From the NCBI GenBank assembly GCA_019918135.1, contig WBZZ01006266.1, forward strand, positions 310,001 through 374,000: a stretch of 64,000 nt of DNA, written 5' to 3'. Positions 27,556-37,615 of this stretch are shown in pieces; position 1 is the first letter of the stretch, and every line of letters begins with the position of its first letter. The position numbers were made by a program, and so were the translations under genes. The notes under the pieces were generated by a model. That model saw only the letters and a program-made list of their open reading frames with translations, was not told where the DNA came from and ran no database searches. Source of the DNA: Paulinella micropora. Taxonomy: Eukaryota; Cercozoa; Imbricatea; Euglyphida; Paulinellidae.

Positions 27556-27778
27556 GGCTCTGTTTTAATTACAATAAAATTTTTTGTTTTCTCCCCGCTG
27601 TTATTATTAACTTGGGAACAGCAAGCGTTTGTCATCATCATCAATCAGACGGTTAGAGCGCGGCAGACCACCCTGGACGTCGGGCCCCACCACTGATGTG
27701 GCCCTTGAAGAGATCACGACAATGCATCGCCCAAGTACCACCTAGACCCACTGCCAATATAGATGACGCTGATAGCAC

Positions 27779-30118
27779 TCAAGCATTAGTACCTGTCCGG
27801 CAACAGCTCATCGCGCCCTCGACAGTCACAGACTCCCCAAGACTACTCTCTGCTGTCGAGCCCTGTCTTTCTGCCGCCGCTTTGACTTTGGACAGCAACC
27901 TCCAGCCCCCCGCGGTTGCCAGGCCTAGCTCTAGGGCTACTTGGGGTGCGGCGCCAAGCGTTTTTTGCCAGTCTATGCCTGTTCTCCGTAGTGCCTTGAG
28001 CAACGGAGACAGCGCCCTGGTCCACGCAGCTTTCGTGGAGAAACAATTCTGGCTGGCTCCGTTTGCCAGCAAGGACAAGTAGAATATAACCGCAAGTTCG
28101 GAGGGCCCTTGGGTCGGCAGCCTGGGGGCAAATGTCTTGCGCGGAACGCTTGTAAGAAGCCCCCTCTGCAGCTCGACAAGCTGCAGGGCCTCCAAAAGGC
28201 GAACTCTAACCACTAGTTTGCCTCCCAACATATAACTGTAGACCGCGACGTACCTCGGATCCCAGGTGCCAAAATAGAAGACCGGGACTCTGCTGGCCTG
28301 TGTAGCCGTGCTCGTAGACCATTGCAGTAGCGCACGGGCGTACCGCTGCATAAGCCAAAACAGTTGTACCCAAGCTTTGGCGGCGATCTTTTGCACTTTC
28401 GTCTCGGCCAGAACGCCCTCATCGTCGGGCTGGGTGTGGCAGAACAGGAACCACCGTTTGTTAGAAATGCCGTTGCTAGTCGGCGCGGGGGGTGTGATCT
28501 CGCAGACCGAGCGCGTCTCGCTAGCTCCGATTTTGTACCAACACAGAAATTCATTCCAAGCCAGATATGTTCGGCAACAACCAGAGTAGTCATCCGCTGG
28601 AATAAAAAAAAAACGTAACGATATTAATGCGCTTCGATTCTTTCCCGTCGTCATAAAACACGAGCGGATCGGCGGGCCAATTCCCGTTGCCTGGGAATTC
28701 TTGCTGGTGTTGGGGTTTGGCTTTCTTGTAATGGAGAAGCGCGCTGCTAGCGAACGGTTGTCGCTGGAGCCAGCGGGGCACTGCATGCTTGTCGTAGGGT
28801 GTTTTAAGGTCTGTCAATAATTCCTTGATGCTTTTTTTGGTAGAACCTGTGGGCTTTCCACATGCCCGACATGCAAAGACCTTGTACAACAGTGCAGTGT
28901 ATTGCTCGGCCGCAGCGGTCATCTCCGCCGCCCCCGGGGTTAGCGAGTAGTCGTGTAAGGTCTGAAAATCTGGGCTATCTGCACCTGAGATATGTGAATG
29001 GACCCAAGGCTGTGTGTTGGTTTTCCCACGTAACACATAATGGGCTATTACTTCTAGGAAAGAAAGGTATGGACTTTCCTTGGGAAATCGTAGATTTGCT
29101 GTCAAGGCTATAGCTTGTTTTAACAGATCTTGGTCCTGCTCATCCTGTAATACTTGTATACCTTGTGCGAAGACCTCCTCAGAGGTGCTTGCAATTTCTT
29201 TGTTGCTGTTCGCAAGCAAAGTGGCGAATACGCCAAGGCTCAGTTGGGTACACAATGACTTGTTTTCTTTTCCGTACAGGCCGCTCAGCAACTGCAGTGA
29301 GCGCAGGCTTAGCTCGCTGGCAGACGCGTTCAAACTCAGTTCGTACAGGCCCGCATCTCCAAAAACAACACTCAAGCCATTATCGGAGGGGTCCTTGTAC
29401 ACGAGAAAATTAGACGGCTTTAAATCGACCAGCACTGCATCGCAACGGCGTAAACCTCTACTTCGCAGCCTCCTCTCAAAAAGCTTGGTGTAATTTTGTA
29501 CCGTAACGTAAGCTGCTTTCCAGGCAGCAACGCGCTCCTGCGTGCTACGGTTCTCTGCCACCAAGAAGGCCTCAGGTCACCCTCTGGGGCGTAGCTGGAT
29601 ACTTCGCAGAATAAGAAAATCGAATGCCCAACCTGCTCACTCCACATTTCCAGTGCTCTAGATGCTTTTTCGATAATCCGTTCCTTTTCCTTGTCAAGCT
29701 TTTCGAAGCACTGTGTTCGGCGGAACGATCCCGTTTGTTGGATGATGTTATGGAACGAGGTTTGGAGCTCACGTATAAATTCTTGCAGTGTTTTTTCCTC
29801 CTCTGATAACGTTGTGTACGTGGTATATGTACAAGCGCCGATTCCGGCCTGCTGCATAGCTTCGTTCCATGCCACTCGCTCTTTAGCGCGCTTCTCGTTG
29901 TCGTACGTAAAGAAACCAAAGCGATATACTTTCTCGCGCTCTTGCAGATCACAAAAGACAATGTTGTACGAACCCTGCACGAGCCAGCCGGGCCCAAAGC
30001 CCGGCTGGCTTACAAAATTACACTTTTGAGGGTTTTTACATGAACTCACATGGGCCCGGACTCTTTCCTCTATGACCCGACCCAGTTCTTTTTGCAAGAA
30101 CTCGAGAAGTTTGTTCAT
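27779..30118 (-). pseudogene. Protein-kinase-like protein, read in three frames
   Basis: Starting at ATG 30118, three overlapping minus-strand frames (30118-29420, about 29564-28590, and from about 28620 to 27779) read as one protein of roughly 780 aa. The first has a glycine-loop-like VQGSYNIVF. The second has VLVDLKPSNFLV, which keeps the D-x-K-x-x-N of the kinase catalytic loop but not the usual His, and then FGDAG at the DFG position. It also has a CRACGK motif. The third has WNEFLCWYKIGASE and FYFGTWDPRYVAVYSYMLGG. The frame changes fall near 29560 and at a 9-A run near 28604-28613. The family is inferred from the catalytic-loop pattern. A fragment of a relative (LNKFFLWCQIGASE) lies at 35.1 kb. 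Either the gene is broken, the homopolymer is misread, or the frame change is real. Confidence 0.55.
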
Positions 30119-30971
30119 TTAGCCAGCCCTTCTCTTTTAATTTAGATGCAATTGTTGAAGCTTTTTGAACTTCTTGGCGAACCAAACAAAGTCTATCTGG
30201 CATTTAGTGCCCAATGCACAAGAACAGTGTCCTGCCCCTCTTTTTCAACAAGTATGATGTTTCCCCGGGGAGAGCCAATACGCACCAGAATTTTCTCTCT
30301 CGCTTCCTTCTCTCTCTTCCCCCTGCCAATCTTCTTTTTTCTTTTCATACACACTACGTTATGCCACAGCGCAAGCGTAAGCACGAGCTACTGGCAGAGT
30401 GCAGGAGCCTCGAGGCTAGTCTGGGGTAGTGTGACAAGTGAGCTAAGAGAAAGGAAACGCTAGAATCCAGGAGCTGCTGACACGGGTCATCGCGTCCATG
30501 AGTTTGATCAGTTTTGCTGGGGATGCTATTTCTGCAGCCTTTGGTTGATCTGCCACTTGTTTCTCAGATTGAACCCAGTCCCCTGTCACAATGGATGTAG
30601 ACCCGTAGGTGGCCTGCCGGGCGGCCTGCTGCTGGGCCTCGCGATGCCACCCTGGTCTAGAGGCCTGCTCAACACAAGCGTTAGCTCTGCTAGCAGGTGC
30701 CGGCGCTGCAGCGTGCCCTCCCGCCGAGGGTTCCCCAGGAGCTCTTGCCGAGGAGATTCATCCAAACAACCGTAGCAGATCCCCCTACTGCCGCCGGGGT
30801 GTTGGTGTCCAAGGTAAGCTCGCAGAAGCCCCTTGGTCGACTCCGGCCACGCACTGGCTGCTTCCATCTAGAGCGGATAAAAGAGAAGAAAAAGTGGGAA
30901 GGGAGAGTGAGGGAGGGAGAAAAGGTGCGCGGTGGAGACAAAAAACAGGGGGGAGATCTTTGTCAAAGGCC
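30119..30971. other. Region without a firm gene
   Basis: This stretch holds a small ORF at 30361-30429 (MPQRKRKHELLAECRSLEAS), which could be a 5' remnant but has no other support. A GC-rich part at 30595-30850 is open on both strands without a recognisable protein, and a GA-rich tract lies at 30885-30955. I cannot support a gene. Confidence 0.4.
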
Positions 30972-31509
30972 ATGGGCAGCTCACCCCTAGCGCCCTCAAA
31001 GTCTAGAAAGCCTGAACTCGATGTTTGGTACAGAGAGGCGGGCGGCGAAACAAAACTATGCGGCTGCGCAATGCGCCCTAGGAGTCTGTTACAGGTGCGA
31101 TGCCAGAGCCTTCCAGCTGTATCAGCAAGCAGCTCTCCAAAATCTAGCGGACGCGCAGTTCCAGCTGGCAGCATGCTATCTGAACGGCTGGGGTACCCCG
31201 AAGAATCAGACCAAGGCGTTTGAATTCTTCAAGAAGGCGGCGTTGCAAGGTAGCCTAGCAGCGCAGTTCCGGCTAGCTCTTTGCTACGATTCTGGTGAAG
31301 GCACAGCCCAGGACAAAGGCCATGCCGCCGCGTGGGCTACCAAGGCCTCTGCACAAGGCCATGCGGACGCGCGTTGTTTACTGGGCGCTTACCATTTCTT
31401 TGGCGTCTCGGTGCCTAAGGACGAAGCGAAGGGCGTACAATACTGGTCGCAGGCGGCAGCTCTGGGCTCCGCCTTTGCACGAGAGTCTCTGGCCACCTAT
31501 GTCAGATAG
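30972..31509 (+). pseudogene. Sel1-repeat protein, frameshift near the start
   Basis: From 31021 to the stop at 31507-31509 the frame encodes about 160 residues with four Sel1 repeats (YAAAQCALGVCYRC; ADAQFQLAACYLNGWGTPKN; LAAQFRLALCYDSGEGTAQD; ADARCLLGAYHFFGVSVPKD). An upstream ATG at 30972 gives MGSSPLAPSKSRKPELDVWY followed by REAG in another frame, and DVWYREA is itself a Sel1 start, so the two are likely one gene separated by a small indel near 31040. ATG 31021 could also serve as a start. Sel1 proteins are typically scaffolds in protein turnover or signalling. Confidence 0.6.
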
Positions 31510-31739
31510 TTGCCCTCTAGGTAGTAGCTACAGAGTGTATAATAGTCGCAAAGAAAGTTTAATTTTCTTTTTAATTAAAAGCTCGACCAAACCTAAGCCT
31601 GTAATTGAGACTCAAAAAACAGCAGGAAATTTTTAGAGAGAGAGAGAGAGAGAATAAACTCGGGAGAAGACAGAGAGAGGGGTGAGAAGGGGGAAGGGAG
31701 GGAGAAAGGAAGGGGAGGGGGGGGGGGGAGTCAAAAGTG

Positions 31740-31762
31740 TTGGCCCGCAAATTGCGGGCCAA
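31740..31762. terminator. Perfect 11-bp hairpin before the 31848 gene
   Basis: TTGGCCCGCAA and TTGCGGGCCAA pair perfectly around one A. It lies about 85 bp before the ATG at 31848 and 230 bp after the Sel1 gene, and could be a 3'-end signal of the latter; several giant viruses end transcripts at hairpins. The stretch 31510-31739 is otherwise GA-rich with an AGAGAG run at 31633-31652. Confidence 0.4.
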
Positions 31763-31847
31763 GACAAAAACCTGGCTCTATTAGAAATATAAAACAAGAA
31801 AGTAGCTGGTTGTTGCTAGAGCAGGGCACCCCGAGAGCAGTTGCAAG

Positions 31848-34800
31848 ATGGATGACAAGGAAGCTCTGGTCGTCGAAGAATTTTGCAAGCGCGCATACCA
31901 AGAGACCTGCCTTCCAGACGAACAGAAGCCTAGATTGCTTGAATACATCTTCGGCAAAAAGTACAGCCATTATTTGCCAAAAGACATGCAAATTGACAAA
32001 GAAAACATTGTACGAATCGAAGCAGAAAGGCTGGAGTGGTATTCGAATGCCAAGCCCAAGCCCTTGCCTGCTGAAGCGCTGCTACTGCTTGAAAAGGCCA
32101 AACAAGCGCTGGTAGAGAAACGCTACGAAAAGGCTCTTGAATTGCTCCTGGTGGAACCGGTGATCTTTTACGGAGAGGCTTTATACCATCTCGGAAATTG
32201 TTTGGAGTCAGGGGAGGGCCTACCCGCCTCTGACACTGATTTCGCTCAATTATACTGGGCGTCTGCAGTCCAAACTTCTCTTCCACTTAGTCCAGCTAAC
32301 CCTTGGCATTTGGATGTGCTGTCGAAACTTGTAAAATACGAGAACCCTAGCTGGAAGACAAACCCAAATTCGTTCCCCAAGTGTCTCTCTAATGGAACGT
32401 CGTGGTTCCAGAATTTGTGGAATGAGCTGAAGTCGAAGTCGAACCAAGCTTCTTCTTGGCCTCAGAAGCTTGACACGTATCGTGATAATGATGCTGTTGA
32501 TGCTGGGCTCAGCAATGACGATACGTCCCAAGCTTCAAAAGCAGACAACAACAAAGGAGAAGCGGAGGCCTGGCCACGCTTGCCAGAACCGGAAACAGCC
32601 CCGGCCGCAGTCACAGATCTAGACCCTTCTCCTCCCCCGAGCACACTCAGCGCAGAGCTAAACTTGGGGAAGAACAGGCTTGTCATTGAAGAAGAAGAAA
32701 GGCGCTTGTGGGAAGCCCTGCAGTCTAGGCCGCGAGTGCTCCGGGGCCTTGGGGAGCCCGAACTTGCCCAAGCCAAGAGCTTACTCAAGAAAGGCCCGAA
32801 CGAGGAAGAGGAAAAGCTTGCTGTAGAGCTGCTGCGTCGTAAGCCAGCGCTCTGGCAGGCAGAGGCACTGTACCTCGTAGCCCGCTGCGTGTCTGCGAGC
32901 CGAGGCGTGTGCAATAGCACCCCAGAAATCAGCTTTCTGTATTACACGTGCGCTCTCAAGTTCGCGGGGCTCGGCGCCAGGCGCAGTCTTTTCTACCTCG
33001 ACAGCCTGTGGCACGCCGTAGAGTATCTGGAAAGGCCCGATGCCAAGGTGAGCTTTGCAAAATTCAAGGTTAGCAGTGACCCCGGCCTTCACTTTAAACA
33101 GCTCTTGGGCTTGATGCACGGGCTGAATCCCCAGCACCGACAGCAGCTCCTAGCACGCAGCCGCCAAGCTCCGGCTACCTCTCTGCTGTCCAAACTTGCG
33201 TGGCGAGAATTCAGCATCAAGCCCACCCAAGGCGAATTTAGCATCAAGCCCATGCAACTCAGCATCCGCATGCAGCGTTTCGCGCTGTCGATCAAGGGCA
33301 AAGAGATGCTACAATTGGACGACTGCCAAGATGAGATCAGAGCCTTTTTTTGCCTCGCGCCAACCAAGCATTTCTGGCTTGACCTCCGCGACGTGTTGGC
33401 GCGCTGGTGGCCTGCAAGGACGGATGCTCTGATAGCGGTGCGATCCTGTGCTCTCAGAGAGGTCCTCCTTGGCCAATCTGTGGCTGTCGAGTACACGCAG
33501 TTGATTAAGCTGCGGCAACTACCCCAAGAGTACAAGCAGCAGCAGCAGCAGGGCCTCGAGCTAGTACCACCTGAGTGGGCGATGCGTTACAGAAGAAAGC
33601 CAAACATTTTCAAGTTTTGGGAGCAGGATTGCACTGAACCAGTTGACGCCAATCGCTTGCAGCGTTTACTATTGCCTAGCCCCCGGCCTGCGACCGGGGC
33701 TGTGCCACCAGTGCCCGAGTGGTTAGCAGGAGCAATCCACGGTTGCTTTGAGGCACGCGATGGAGATTTCTTTGTGGACTGGCTCGCGCGGCAGTTCAGG
33801 GCTTTTCGGGCCTTGCAGCAGCAAGACCCTTCTTCGCAGAAGCGCCACTCACAATCGTGGCTTTGCCTGCAAGGCAGGGTCACCCCGTGGCTGAAACAGC
33901 TTCTAAGGTCTTTTTGTCTGGCCTTGGGGGATCAACACGTGGTCGTCCTGCGCGATGTCAAGATAGGGCCGCACAAGCTAGCGGAAATGCAGCAAAGGCT
34001 GCTAATTGTAATAGATGGCTGCAGCCGTCGGGGTCAATCCGGGGAAGAGCTCCGTGAGTTGCTGCAGATGCTTTGTTCCGACCTCAAGATACCAGGCTGT
34101 GGCTGGGGTGACATTTGTTTGCCAAACCGAAGCCAAGTCCTTGTTCTGCCCAACGACGAAGGCGAATCTCTGTGGACCGCAAGCCAGTTGCAAGGCCTGG
34201 GGGTAGCTGCTACAAGCCTAAGGCTTAGCGAGACTGTCCGCGACAACAATGAAGGACAGCAGCGATGCATCCCCTCACCCCAAGAACTTGGTCGATTCCT
34301 AGACGCGCTGACGCTCGCGGAAGACGTTGGGTTCCAAACTCAAGTTTCAAAGGTTAGGAGCGGATGCGATCGCTACTTCAAAGTGTTTACACGCAAAGTT
34401 GCGTTGAAGCAACAACTACCATGTAAGAAAAAGCGAGCCAAGACGAAGGTGCCCCACGTCTTTCCAATCCGTCAAGGAGTGAACAAGGGAAAATTTGCCA
34501 TAAGGCTCGATGATCTTCTATCAAGCTTTGAAAGCTTTCTGGGCCTTCACAAGAGTGAGTTGAGCAAGCCAGCCCAAGAACAGTTTCTGGCTCGCTTTAA
34601 GCAAAAATTTCCCCAAATCGACCTGAAAAAGCCGTCTGCTCAGAGCATGTATTCTTCTCTTGGCAAGAAAGGACCAAGGGTGCAGGGATTGCTTTTCCCG
34701 TACACAAAGAATGACCTCCTCTCGCAACTGTCGAAGAAAAAGCAAACGAAAGGGAACGGGCGCTCGACAAGTGAGACAATACAGGAAGATGCGCGTATCA

Positions 34801-34916
34801 GCGAACAAGAAGCTTCGAGGCAAAAAAAGTGCAAAAAGCGCGACGAAAAAGACATGGCAGAACCGCGCTGGGCAAAGAGACAAAAAAGACAAGAAGATCA
34901 CTTACACAACGCATAA
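31848..34916 (+). CDS. Degenerate D5/SF3-type helicase-like protein without HNH, 1022 aa
   Basis: ATG 31848 to TAA 34914-34916. Residues of about 75-150 contain a Sel1/TPR-like repeat (EKRYEKALELLLVE; EALYHLGNCLESGEGLPASD). A Ser/Pro-rich acidic linker follows, then a second Sel1-like part near 310-400. From about 500 it aligns with the other two family members: FWLDLRD-x(4)-RWW, NIFKFW, WLCLQGRVTPWLKQLL at about 671 (Walker A position without GK[ST]), LLIVIDG at about 717, NRSQVLVLP at about 759, and the C-terminal GKFAIRLDDLLSSFESFLGL ... GLLFPYT domain at about 870-950. The end is Lys/Arg-rich, possibly a nuclear signal. No HNH is present. Residues of about 300-600 also align to the 48718 protein, which lacks the Sel1-like middle. 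An enzymatically inactive scaffold or DNA-binding role is inferred. Confidence 0.7.
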   Translation: MDDKEALVVEEFCKRAYQETCLPDEQKPRLLEYIFGKKYSHYLPKDMQIDKENIVRIEAERLEWYSNAKPKPLPAEALLLLEKAKQALVEKRYEKALELLLVEPVIFYGEALYHLGNCLESGEGLPASDTDFAQLYWASAVQTSLPLSPANPWHLDVLSKLVKYENPSWKTNPNSFPKCLSNGTSWFQNLWNELKSKSNQASSWPQKLDTYRDNDAVDAGLSNDDTSQASKADNNKGEAEAWPRLPEPETAPAAVTDLDPSPPPSTLSAELNLGKNRLVIEEEERRLWEALQSRPRVLRGLGEPELAQAKSLLKKGPNEEEEKLAVELLRRKPALWQAEALYLVARCVSASRGVCNSTPEISFLYYTCALKFAGLGARRSLFYLDSLWHAVEYLERPDAKVSFAKFKVSSDPGLHFKQLLGLMHGLNPQHRQQLLARSRQAPATSLLSKLAWREFSIKPTQGEFSIKPMQLSIRMQRFALSIKGKEMLQLDDCQDEIRAFFCLAPTKHFWLDLRDVLARWWPARTDALIAVRSCALREVLLGQSVAVEYTQLIKLRQLPQEYKQQQQQGLELVPPEWAMRYRRKPNIFKFWEQDCTEPVDANRLQRLLLPSPRPATGAVPPVPEWLAGAIHGCFEARDGDFFVDWLARQFRAFRALQQQDPSSQKRHSQSWLCLQGRVTPWLKQLLRSFCLALGDQHVVVLRDVKIGPHKLAEMQQRLLIVIDGCSRRGQSGEELRELLQMLCSDLKIPGCGWGDICLPNRSQVLVLPNDEGESLWTASQLQGLGVAATSLRLSETVRDNNEGQQRCIPSPQELGRFLDALTLAEDVGFQTQVSKVRSGCDRYFKVFTRKVALKQQLPCKKKRAKTKVPHVFPIRQGVNKGKFAIRLDDLLSSFESFLGLHKSELSKPAQEQFLARFKQKFPQIDLKKPSAQSMYSSLGKKGPRVQGLLFPYTKNDLLSQLSKKKQTKGNGRSTSETIQEDARISEQEASRQKKCKKRDEKDMAEPRWAKRQKRQEDHLHNA

Positions 34917-35080
34917 TTAGGCCGTTGCTTTTTCTGTAGGGTCAGGCCATTCCTTTTTCAACACGTACTCTTTCGGGGCTTTGCTAGACTTATCCAGGAC
35001 TTAAAACTAGCTTGTCAATCGTTTATCTCAATAAAGAATTAATGTACTTAAAATGCGGAAGAACGACGGGGAAAACAAGC
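34917..35080. other. AT-rich intergenic sequence
   Basis: I see no gene. It contains TTATCTCAATAAAGAATTAA near 35023, an AATAAA-type signal that could serve polyadenylation of the plus-strand gene. Confidence 0.3.
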
Positions 35081-35084
35081 AATG

Positions 35085-35240
35085 CAACAGCCATAGCCGC
35101 CAGCTGTTACCCTCTTAATAAATTTTTTCTGTGGTGCCAAATCGGGGCAAGTGAAGAGCCAGAAGAGAAGAAGGTACTTTTCCCCGGGAGGGTGATGGAT
35201 TTGAGGGAGGTGTGCCTGACCACTATTCATTGTCAAACCT
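35085..35240 (+). pseudogene. Fragment of the kinase-like family
   Basis: The frame reads LNKFFLWCQIGASEEPEEKK, similar to WNEFLCWYKIGASE in the third part of the 27779-30118 gene. No catalytic region remains. It is an isolated 3' fragment ending in repeat sequence. Confidence 0.5.
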
Positions 35241-35339
35241 GTCCCGCTGCCTGCTTTTTGTTGCCCCCGGGAAAAGGCCTAGAGAGCGTAGGCAAGAGGA
35301 AGGAAGGGGGGAAAGGGGTAAGGTAAATTTGCGTGCCGA

Positions 35340-36545
35340 AACCCACAGCGTAGCCGCCCCCCTGTCGCACGCAGCCGGCGCTCGGGGCACCGTGTCTCCC
35401 AAAATCCCAAAATCCCAAAATCCCAAAGTAGAAATTCCTCCGCGTGATTTCCCTCCTCCTCCTTCTTCTCCCCTTCTCCTTCTCTCTCTCCCCCTCCCCT
35501 TCTCCTTCTCTCTCTCCCCACCCCCCCCCCCCCCCGCCTCCGCCGGATGCAAAGGGAAGGACAAGGGGGAGAAGAAGGAGGAGGAGGAAAATCACACGGA
35601 GGAATCTCTACTTTGGGATTTTGGGATTTTGGGATTTTGGGACGAGACTGCGCCCGAGCGCCGTTTGGAGGGGTCGATAGGGGGTCTTTGGTAACCCCGC
35701 GTGCGAGCCCACAGCGTAGCCGCCCCCCTGTCGCACGCAGCCGGCGCTCGGGGCACCGTGTCTCCCAAAATCCCAAAATCCCAAAGTAGAAATTCCTCCG
35801 CGTGATTTCCCTCCTCCTCCTTCTTCTCCCCTTCTCCTTCTCTCTCCCCCCCCCTCCCCCTCTCCTTCTCCTTCTCTCTCTCTCCCCCCCCCCCCCCCCG
35901 CCTCCGCCGGATGCAAAGGGAAGGACAAGGGGGAGAAGAAGGAGGAGGAGGAAAATCACACGGAGGAATCTCTACTTTGGGATTTTGGGATTTTGGGATT
36001 TTGGGACGAGACTGCGCCCGAGCGCTGTTTGGAGGGGTCGATAGGGGGTCTTTGGTAACCCCGCGTGCGAGCCCACAGCGTAGCGGCCCCCCTGTCGCAC
36101 GCAGCCGGCGCTCGGGGCACCGTGTCTCCCAAAATCCCAAAATCCCAAAATCCCAAAGTAGAAATTCCTCCGCGTGATTTCCCTCCTCCTCCTTTTTCTC
36201 CCCTTCTCCTTCTCTCCTCCCCCTTGTCCCCCCCTTCTCCTTCTCTCTCTCTCTTTCTTCCCCCCCCCCCCCCGCCTCCGCCGGATGCAAAGGGAAGGAC
36301 AAGGGGGAGAAGAAGGAGGAGGAGGAAAATCACACGGAGGAATTTCTACTTTGGGATTTTGGGATTTTGGGACGAGACTGCGCCCGAGCGCTGTTTGGAG
36401 GGGTCGATAGGGGGTCTTTGGTAACCCCGCGTGCGAGCCCACAGCGTAGCCGCCCCCCTGTCGCACGCAGCCGGCGCTCGGGGCACCGTGTCTCCCAAAA
36501 TCCCAAAATCCCAAAATCCCAAAGTAGAAATTTCTCCGCGTGATT
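35340..36545. repeat. Tandem array of long palindromes with TTTTGGGA repeats (family C)
   Basis: Units start near 35340, 35708, 36068 and 36436 (about 360-370 bp). In each, GCTCGGGGCACCGTGTCTCC, then CCCAAAATCCCAAAATCCC and AAAGTAGAAATTCCTCCGCG lead into polypyrimidine, a centre with CCTCCGCCGGATGCAAAGGG, polypurine, then CACGGAGGAATCTCTACTTT, GGGATTTTGGGATTTTGGG and GCGCCCGAGCGCC. The right arm is the reverse complement of the left for more than 100 bp with few mismatches. The last unit is cut short and joins a family A half-unit at about 36560. The ORFs here are low-complexity. Confidence 0.85.
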
Positions 36546-37330
36546 TCCCTCCTCCTCCTTCTTCTCCCCTTCTCCGTCTGTCTCTCTGGTTGTCTGTCAA
36601 AAATCTTTTTTTCTCTTTTCATATTTTTCATATTTTTCTGACATTGTGCACGGTGGCCGAGCCATGGCACGGACAGGGCGCCGTCGGGGTTGCGAGGCCC
36701 TTGTCTACTTGGTAGATAGACCACCGCCCGTCCAACCGCCGCAGGTTCGTGCTGGAGCCCGGGACATCGTTTTCTTTTGCAGTCCCTCCTCTCGCTTGAA
36801 CAGGTCTTGTTATAAAGAATTTTGTGCTGCCAGCTGAATCTGCGCTTGTTGACAGCCACCGTGTCGTCGGAATATTAGTTTTCCACACGGCAGCAGCTCG
36901 TGTAAGACCGGCACAGCCTAGAACTAGCAAGAGACAGTCTGTCGTTGTTTCCACGCTATTAAAAAGCTTAGTCCTGATTTATGTCTTTTTTAAAAAGAAG
37001 TTTAATAAAGCTCTGACAAAGTCAATGTGCTTTGGCACACTAAAATGCCCTAGTAACCAGAGGGGCAAGGCTCGCCGTCATTGTCGCTCAGCGTGACCTG
37101 CAGAAACACAAATTCAGTTTGTGCACACCTGTACACTTTAGTTGGGCCCGCTGAATATGGTTAGCTCGGGTTACAAGAAGGAGAGCCGGCGCCGCAACCG
37201 CGGGCGTACGATGTTGTCACGTGCGCACCTGGAGGCGGCGCTTGTTGAGGCCAAGAGACCCGGCTTTTGCGGGAAGCCGCTGAGCAAAGCAACACCGACG
37301 CCCAAATGTGCCTGGCTGACCTTTACCTTT
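36526..37330 (+). repeat. Segmental duplication (paired with 4716-5500)
   Basis: This copy begins in the last family C unit, carries a family A half-unit at 36612-36760 and the flank shared with the 48718 gene at 36995-37105. It differs from the 4.7 kb copy by a few bases, including the extra GAGAGCC at about 37180. No gene is credible before 37200. Confidence 0.75.
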
Positions 37331-37615
37331 ATGGGACAGAGGGTGCCCCCCGGGACCTTGCCAAGGCCGCGGAGCTTTTTGAACTTGCGGCAGAACAAAG
37401 ATACGCAGAAGCCCAGCTGTGTCTGGCAGCCTGCTATGCCAACGGGACGGGCGTCGGTCAGGACTCTGCCAAAGCAGCCAGGTGGTTCAAGGCCGCCGCG
37501 GAACAAGGGGACGCACAAGCGCAGCGTTGGTTGGGTGCGTGGTACCAAGAAGGGAAGGGAGTTGTGAAGGACGAAGCAGGTACAAACAGCCGAGCCTGTA
37601 CGCGGCCAGGTGCTG
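37205..37615 (+). pseudogene. Sel1-repeat gene fragment fused to antisense RING/Sel1 sequence
   Basis: The frame has three to four good Sel1 repeats (NTDAQMCLADLYLYGTEGAP; YAEAQLCLAACYANGTGVGQ; DAQAQRWLGAWYQEGKGVVK) without an ATG of its own. After VKDEAGT it runs, still open, into the antisense of the RING/Sel1 gene. It is therefore a truncated Sel1 gene whose apparent C-terminus is junk. The copy at 5.4 kb lacks most of the repeats. Confidence 0.65.

Noticed and set aside
35220-36860. Long ORFs rich in Gly/Glu/Arg or Pro/Ser on both strands
   Set aside because: They translate the homopurine and homopyrimidine arms of family C palindromes and have no start context or domain.
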